This document shows positions 61,059 to 64,000 of a stretch of 64,000 bases of DNA, one piece after another; the first letter of the stretch is position 1, and each line of letters begins with the position of its first letter. The notes under the pieces were generated by a model. It ran no database searches. It saw nothing but the letters and a program-made list of their open reading frames with translations, and was not told the DNA's origin. Made by a program: the position numbers and the translations under genes. Source of the stretch: CAILZL01 sp963748005 (lineage in GTDB: Bacteria > Pseudomonadota > Gammaproteobacteria > Steroidobacterales > Steroidobacteraceae); NCBI GenBank assembly GCA_963748005.1, contig CAVVHH010000002.1, positions 3,472,001-3,536,000 on the forward strand, given 5' to 3'.

Positions 61059-61955
61059 ATGAATATCCGATCCATGACACGCCAGTTGCTCTGGCTCGCT
61101 TCTGTTCTGCTGCCTGTTCCTGTACTGGCGGCGCAAGGTCCAAACCTGACTGCATTCACCCCGTTCCAGATCACGAACAATGTGTATTACGTGGGCAGTC
61201 AGGATCAGTCTTCTTATCTGATCTCGACAAAGGACGGCCTGATCCTGATCAACAGCGGATTTGAAGCTTCTGTGCCGCTGATTGAACAAAGTGTGGAGAA
61301 GCTGGGTTTCAAGTTCAGTGACATCAAGATTCTGCTCATCAGTCACGCACACATCGATCATGTTGCGGGGAGCGCAGCCATTCTGAACAAGACGGGTGCC
61401 AAGTACATGGTGATGGACGCCGACGTTTCTGTCGTGGAGTCTGGCGGCAAGACCGATTTCCATAATGGCAAGATCGCGGCCGAGCAATACGCGCCGGCAC
61501 ACGTAGACCGTGTGCTGCATGACAACGACAAAGTTGAGTTGGGCGAACAGGTGCTGACCGCACATCTCACGGGTGGACATACCAAGGGCTGCACGACATG
61601 GACATTGCAGGCAATTCAGGATGGACGGAAACAGAATGTGCTGATCCTGTGCGGCATGGCGGCATCTGCCGGGCCCAGAGCCAGCTACACCCTGTTGGAC
61701 AATCCTGAATATCCCAAAATCGTGAGCGACTTTGAGCATACGTTTGCATTGTTGCCCGCGCTGCCGTGCGATATCTTTCTGGGTGCTCATGGACGATACT
61801 TCAACCTGCAAGCGAAGTACGAGCAGTTCATGGCTGGTAACAAGAATGCGTTCATTGATCCGGATGGTTACCGCGCATATGTGACAAGCGGCAAGCAGAG
61901 CTTCGAAAAGCTGTTGAAAGAGCAGCGTGACGCGGCCGGGCGAGCGAATCCTTAA
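61059..61955 (+). CDS. Secreted metallo-beta-lactamase-fold protein, subclass B3-like
   Basis: A 298-residue exported protein with the zinc ligands of B3 metallo-beta-lactamases: His96-x-His98-x-Asp100-His101 (HAHIDH), His174 (GGHTKGCTTW) and His244 (GAHGRYF). Signal peptide to about LAAQG, and typical B3 start FQITNNVYYVGSQDQSSYLI. The position of the usual GG substrate loop reads NSGFEAS. Proteins of this group hydrolyse beta-lactams in some species but also lactones and other substrates. In a catabolic context another amide or lactone substrate is as likely as an antibiotic. AGGGGAAA lies upstream of the ATG. Confidence 0.88.
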   Translation: MNIRSMTRQLLWLASVLLPVPVLAAQGPNLTAFTPFQITNNVYYVGSQDQSSYLISTKDGLILINSGFEASVPLIEQSVEKLGFKFSDIKILLISHAHIDHVAGSAAILNKTGAKYMVMDADVSVVESGGKTDFHNGKIAAEQYAPAHVDRVLHDNDKVELGEQVLTAHLTGGHTKGCTTWTLQAIQDGRKQNVLILCGMAASAGPRASYTLLDNPEYPKIVSDFEHTFALLPALPCDIFLGAHGRYFNLQAKYEQFMAGNKNAFIDPDGYRAYVTSGKQSFEKLLKEQRDAAGRANP

Positions 61956-62044
61956 CGGTGTCGGCGTCGTTTCTCCGGAAACGTGTCTTTCCTGGATTAC
62001 TCAATAGCTCATTTACTTCCCAGTACTTGAAGGAGGATTGGCAT

Positions 62045-62578
62045 ATGATCGCTCTACGATTGATACTTTCGGCGTTGGTGTGTACTGCGCTTGGATTGCT
62101 GGCACCGATTGCTGGTGCGCAATCACCAGATGATCTTTCTGCCTTCATCGGTCAATGGAAGATTGATCTGGAAAAAACGCGTATGGGCCGATTTGGTCCC
62201 AATGCCAAGAACCTGCCGCGTACCCCCACTCGCACATTTATCTTCAGGCCGGACGGCAAGAATCTGCAGCACAGTATTTATGCCGAGTATCCGCAGCCCA
62301 AGCCCGACAGAACCCTGGCAGTGATTCCGGATGGCAAGCACCACCCATGCGAGGATCCGGTGTCATGTCTCAGCACAGGAGGTCAGGCAAAGGAGCAGAG
62401 CTTCGTTTACCAGCAGGTTGATTCCCGCGTGTTGCTGCGTATCTTTTACGTCAAGGACAAGATCGACGAGTATTCGACATACGCGGTGTCGTCAGACGGC
62501 AAGACCTTTACAGTGATCACGTGGAGCCCGGAAACACCCTATTGGCAGAACATTCAGGTGTTCAACAGGCAGCTCTGA
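62045..62578 (+). CDS. Small secreted protein of unknown function
   Basis: A 177-residue exported protein. GGAGGA sits 7 nt before the ATG and the signal peptide ends near IAGAQS. The mature part (GQWKIDLEKTRMG, RTFIFRPDGKNLQHS, SSDGKTFTVITWSPETPYWQNIQVF) is beta-rich and resembles small lipocalin-like or DUF-type secreted proteins that begin GxWxLD. I do not recognise a specific family. It follows the MBL-fold gene by about 90 bases on the same strand and may be its partner. Confidence 0.7.
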   Translation: MIALRLILSALVCTALGLLAPIAGAQSPDDLSAFIGQWKIDLEKTRMGRFGPNAKNLPRTPTRTFIFRPDGKNLQHSIYAEYPQPKPDRTLAVIPDGKHHPCEDPVSCLSTGGQAKEQSFVYQQVDSRVLLRIFYVKDKIDEYSTYAVSSDGKTFTVITWSPETPYWQNIQVFNRQL

Positions 62579-62596
62579 CCGTTTCGTCGAACCTGA

Positions 62597-62776
62597 TTAC
62601 CGTCCGCGCGTAATCCTGCTGCTGGAATGTTGCTCTGGCTGGATTTGTACGTAGACTTCTTTGCGCTGAACCGCCAGTTCCTGCGGAGCATTCACGCCGA
62701 TCCGGACGCTACTGCCTGTTACACCAAGCACTGGTACCGCAATATCTTCGCCGACTCGTCGGCTCGGGATGATCAT
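62597..62776 (-). CDS. csrA: Divergent CsrA/RsmA-family RNA-binding regulator
   Basis: A 59-residue protein that reads as CsrA: RRVGEDIAVPVLGV, GSSVRIGVNAPQELAVQRKEVYVQIQ. CsrA is a small homodimer that binds GGA motifs in mRNA leaders and controls carbon metabolism and behaviour. The RNA-binding Arg of the VHREE position is kept (VQRKE), but the usual N-terminus MLILTRR is MIIPSRR, so strand 1 has a Pro and a Ser at normally invariant sites; it may be a specialised paralogue. The ribosome site is poor. A TATACT (62825-62830, minus) could be its -10. It lies 135 bases downstream of tRNA-Leu on the same strand. Confidence 0.8.
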   Translation of the reverse strand: MIIPSRRVGEDIAVPVLGVTGSSVRIGVNAPQELAVQRKEVYVQIQPEQHSSSRITRGR

Positions 62777-62910
62777 GGAATACAGTGCTCTGTTTGGCAA
62801 AAAGTTTCTTCGACTATCATTAAGAGTATAGGCTAGGACCCATTTCCAAACGGCATGTGGATAAGGCGCCAACGCAGTTGCTTCGCAATGGACGTTCTCA
62901 GCAGAAAGCT

Positions 62911-62997
62911 TGGTGCCGGTGGAGGGAATCGAACCCACACTCTGTTGCCAAAATCGGATTTTGAGTCCGACGCGTCTACCAGTTCCGCCACACCGGC
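62911..62997 (-). tRNA. tRNA-Leu (anticodon CAA)
   Basis: An 87-nt tRNA on the minus strand. The acceptor stem GCCGGTG pairs with CACCGGC, the discriminator is A, and CCA is encoded (62911-62913). The anticodon loop CTCAAAA gives CAA, reading UUG codons. A long variable arm, the T-arm GGTTCGATTCC and the D-loop AACTGGTAGACGC confirm a leucine tRNA. Its 3' end points toward the accessory genes. Confidence 0.96.
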
Positions 62998-63047
62998 GAC
63001 ATCAATCGTTCTGCTGAAGGCGGCTTGGCCAGCCATCAGGGGCGGCA

Positions 63048-63053
63048 AGTATA
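63048..63053 (-). promoter_or_regulatory. Probable -10 box of the tRNA-Leu promoter
   Basis: TATACT on the minus strand, about 50 nt before the tRNA 5' end, followed by a GC-rich discriminator (TGCCGCCCC) typical of stringently controlled tRNA promoters. The -35 (TTTGCG, 17 nt upstream) is weak. Confidence 0.5.
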
Positions 63054-63085
63054 GGGATGTTCCCCTCCCCCGCAAACTGTTTTTT

Positions 63086-63159
63086 GATGTACAGGGACGT
63101 ACGAATGGTGCGGAGCGCAGGAAGCGCGAGAGTACCGGATGTACAGGGATGTACGAATG
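63086..63159. repeat. Pair of 22-bp direct repeats
   Basis: GATGTACAGGGACGTACGAATG-type units at 63086-63107 and 63138-63159 differ at a single base (C/T). Each contains a GTAC...GTAC inverted pair. They lie in the gap between tRNA-Leu and queA and resemble short dispersed intergenic repeats. Confidence 0.7.
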
Positions 63160-63247
63160 CGACGCTTCGCCCCTCTTCAGGGGTTCCGATGCATCTGAAT
63201 CCCCGAAGGGGGGGTGCGGAGTGCAGAAGGCATAAGAGCACAAGACC

Positions 63248-63264
63248 CCTAGCCCCCTCCCGGC
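63248..63264. repeat. Short REP-like inverted repeat
   Basis: CTCCCGG-CGA-CCGGGAG, a perfect 7-bp stem with a CGA loop (approximately 63248-63272), with a C-rich flank. It sits about 70 bases before queA. The gap 62998-63330 otherwise holds only the direct repeats and the tRNA promoter. Confidence 0.5.
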
Positions 63265-63330
63265 GACCGGGAGAGCGGACAAGAAACCGTGTTTGAGTCG
63301 TCCGGCCATGCCTGATACCGTGCGCGCCCG

Positions 63331-64000
63331 ATGCGCCGCAGCGATTTCACTTACCAACTCCCCACCGAGCTGATTGCCCAGCACCCTTCCGCACAGCGGT
63401 CGGCCAGCCGGTTGCTGCATGTCGATGGCGCATCGGGTGACTGGGTGGATCGCCAGTTCCTGGATCTGCCATCACTGCTCCGCCCTGATGACTTGCTGGT
63501 GTTCAACGATACGCGAGTGATCCCGGCACGGGTGTTCGGTGTGAAACCCACCGGAGGCCGGGTGGAAATCATGCTGGAACGCATTCTGGAGGGGCGCCGC
63601 ATTCTGGCACACGTCCACGCCAGCAAGGCGCTGCGTCCCGAGGCGCCGGTGCAACTGGCAGGTGGCGTCATGGCATATTTCATTGCCCGGCATGACGATC
63701 TGTTCGAACTGGAACTGAGCACCGATCCACTGTCGTTCTTTCTGGAGCATGGCGCCTTGCCGCTGCCTCCTTATATAGAGCGCGGCGTCGATGCCGAAGA
63801 TGCCGAGCGCTATCAGACGGTGTATTCGCGGCAGTTGGGGGCGGTGGCGGCGCCGACGGCCGGATTGCATTTCGACGAGGCTATGCTCAAGCGGGTGTCC
63901 GGTCTGGGCGTGCGCTCGGCGTTTGTCACCCTGCATGTGGGCGCCGGGACATTCCAGCCGCTGCGGGTGGATGATCTGGATCAGCACCGCATGCATGAGG
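63331..64000 (+). CDS. queA: S-adenosylmethionine:tRNA ribosyltransferase-isomerase (partial)
   Basis: The first 223 codons of QueA, which transfers the ribosyl part of AdoMet to preQ1 in tRNA to make epoxyqueuosine. Recognisable segments: MRRSDFTYQLPTELIAQHP, DDLLVFNDTRVIPARVFG, PPYIERGVDAEDAERYQTVY, AAPTAGLHF and FVTLHVGAGTFQPLR. The gene runs off the right end; a complete QueA has about 345 residues. In most proteobacteria tgt, yajC and secDF follow. It marks the return to core chromosome after the accessory genes. Confidence 0.97.
   Translation, partial: MRRSDFTYQLPTELIAQHPSAQRSASRLLHVDGASGDWVDRQFLDLPSLLRPDDLLVFNDTRVIPARVFGVKPTGGRVEIMLERILEGRRILAHVHASKALRPEAPVQLAGGVMAYFIARHDDLFELELSTDPLSFFLEHGALPLPPYIERGVDAEDAERYQTVYSRQLGAVAAPTAGLHFDEAMLKRVSGLGVRSAFVTLHVGAGTFQPLRVDDLDQHRMHE

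Noticed and set aside
62911..62997. tRNA-Leu as attachment site of a genomic island
   Set aside because: The 3' end does face the accessory genes, but no integrase and no repeat of the tRNA 3' end were found in the window.
1..64000. CRISPR array, prophage, complete insertion sequence or rRNA
   Set aside because: No regularly spaced repeats, phage structural genes, intact transposase or rRNA sequence could be recognised.

Overview
The window reads as about 60 kb of accessory, nutrient-scavenging DNA from a Gram-negative bacterium, closed on the right by housekeeping genes (a divergent csrA, tRNA-Leu(CAA) and the start of queA). TonB-dependent receptors, FecI/FecR pairs, Tat and Sec exported enzymes and the QueA sequence point to a Gammaproteobacterium. 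An oligotrophic polymer or aromatic degrader near Steroidobacteraceae/Xanthomonadales is my guess, with low confidence. No phage, transposase, CRISPR or rRNA gene was seen.

Left part (1-10,000). After the tail of a c-type cytochrome and an exported RraA-like protein comes a minus-strand operon: GntR regulator, SMP-30 lactonase, YncE-like propeller, ABC ATPase, permease, sugar-binding protein and PdxA-like dehydrogenase, ending with an exported NHL/SMP-30-like protein. Most junctions are 4-nt ATGA overlaps. This looks like an uptake and oxidation route for a sugar acid or lactone.

Positions 10,000-24,300. An ECF sigma/FecR pair precedes a TonB receptor with an STN signalling domain. An identical-arm palindrome (CTGGTAC-N7-GTACCAG) lies just downstream of the -10 of both the GntR operon and this receptor, so the two are probably co-regulated. 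Then come an isoquinoline-oxidoreductase-like molybdenum hydroxylase, a DJ-1/PfpI protein, a secreted alpha/beta hydrolase, an exported aldose epimerase and a GH3 glycosidase.

Positions 24,300-48,000. This holds a VanB-like reductase, two paralogous LysR regulators with two HTH domains each, a TolB-like propeller, a dienelactone-hydrolase-like enzyme, a second hydrolase-epimerase pair (798 bp of the epimerase almost identical to the first), a second ECF sigma/FecR/STN-receptor system, a third epimerase and hydrolase, another TonB receptor and a type-B carboxylesterase. A 300-bp mosaic of gene fossils lies at 30,745-31,035.

Positions 48,000-62,600. A PepSY membrane protein, a ceramidase-like hydrolase, a fourth TonB receptor, two tannase/feruloyl-esterase-type enzymes, a fourth secreted hydrolase plus a fossil of a fifth, an HbpS/GlcG-like protein, a B3-like metallo-beta-lactamase-fold protein and a small secreted protein.

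The most interesting signal is a promoter-like motif, GGTAGCCA-N16/17-CTCTAT, found eight times and only in intergenic DNA on the plus strand. One copy lies directly before the first ECF sigma gene. The others precede the molybdenum hydroxylase, hydrolase-epimerase-GH3, VanB-like, LysR, PepSY and TonB-receptor units, and one precedes a possible short terminated RNA. The model is a surface-signalling cascade (receptor, FecR, ECF sigma) switching on a dispersed regulon that imports a glycosylated and esterified, perhaps plant phenolic, compound and dismantles it largely in the periplasm. The substrate is inferred, not shown.
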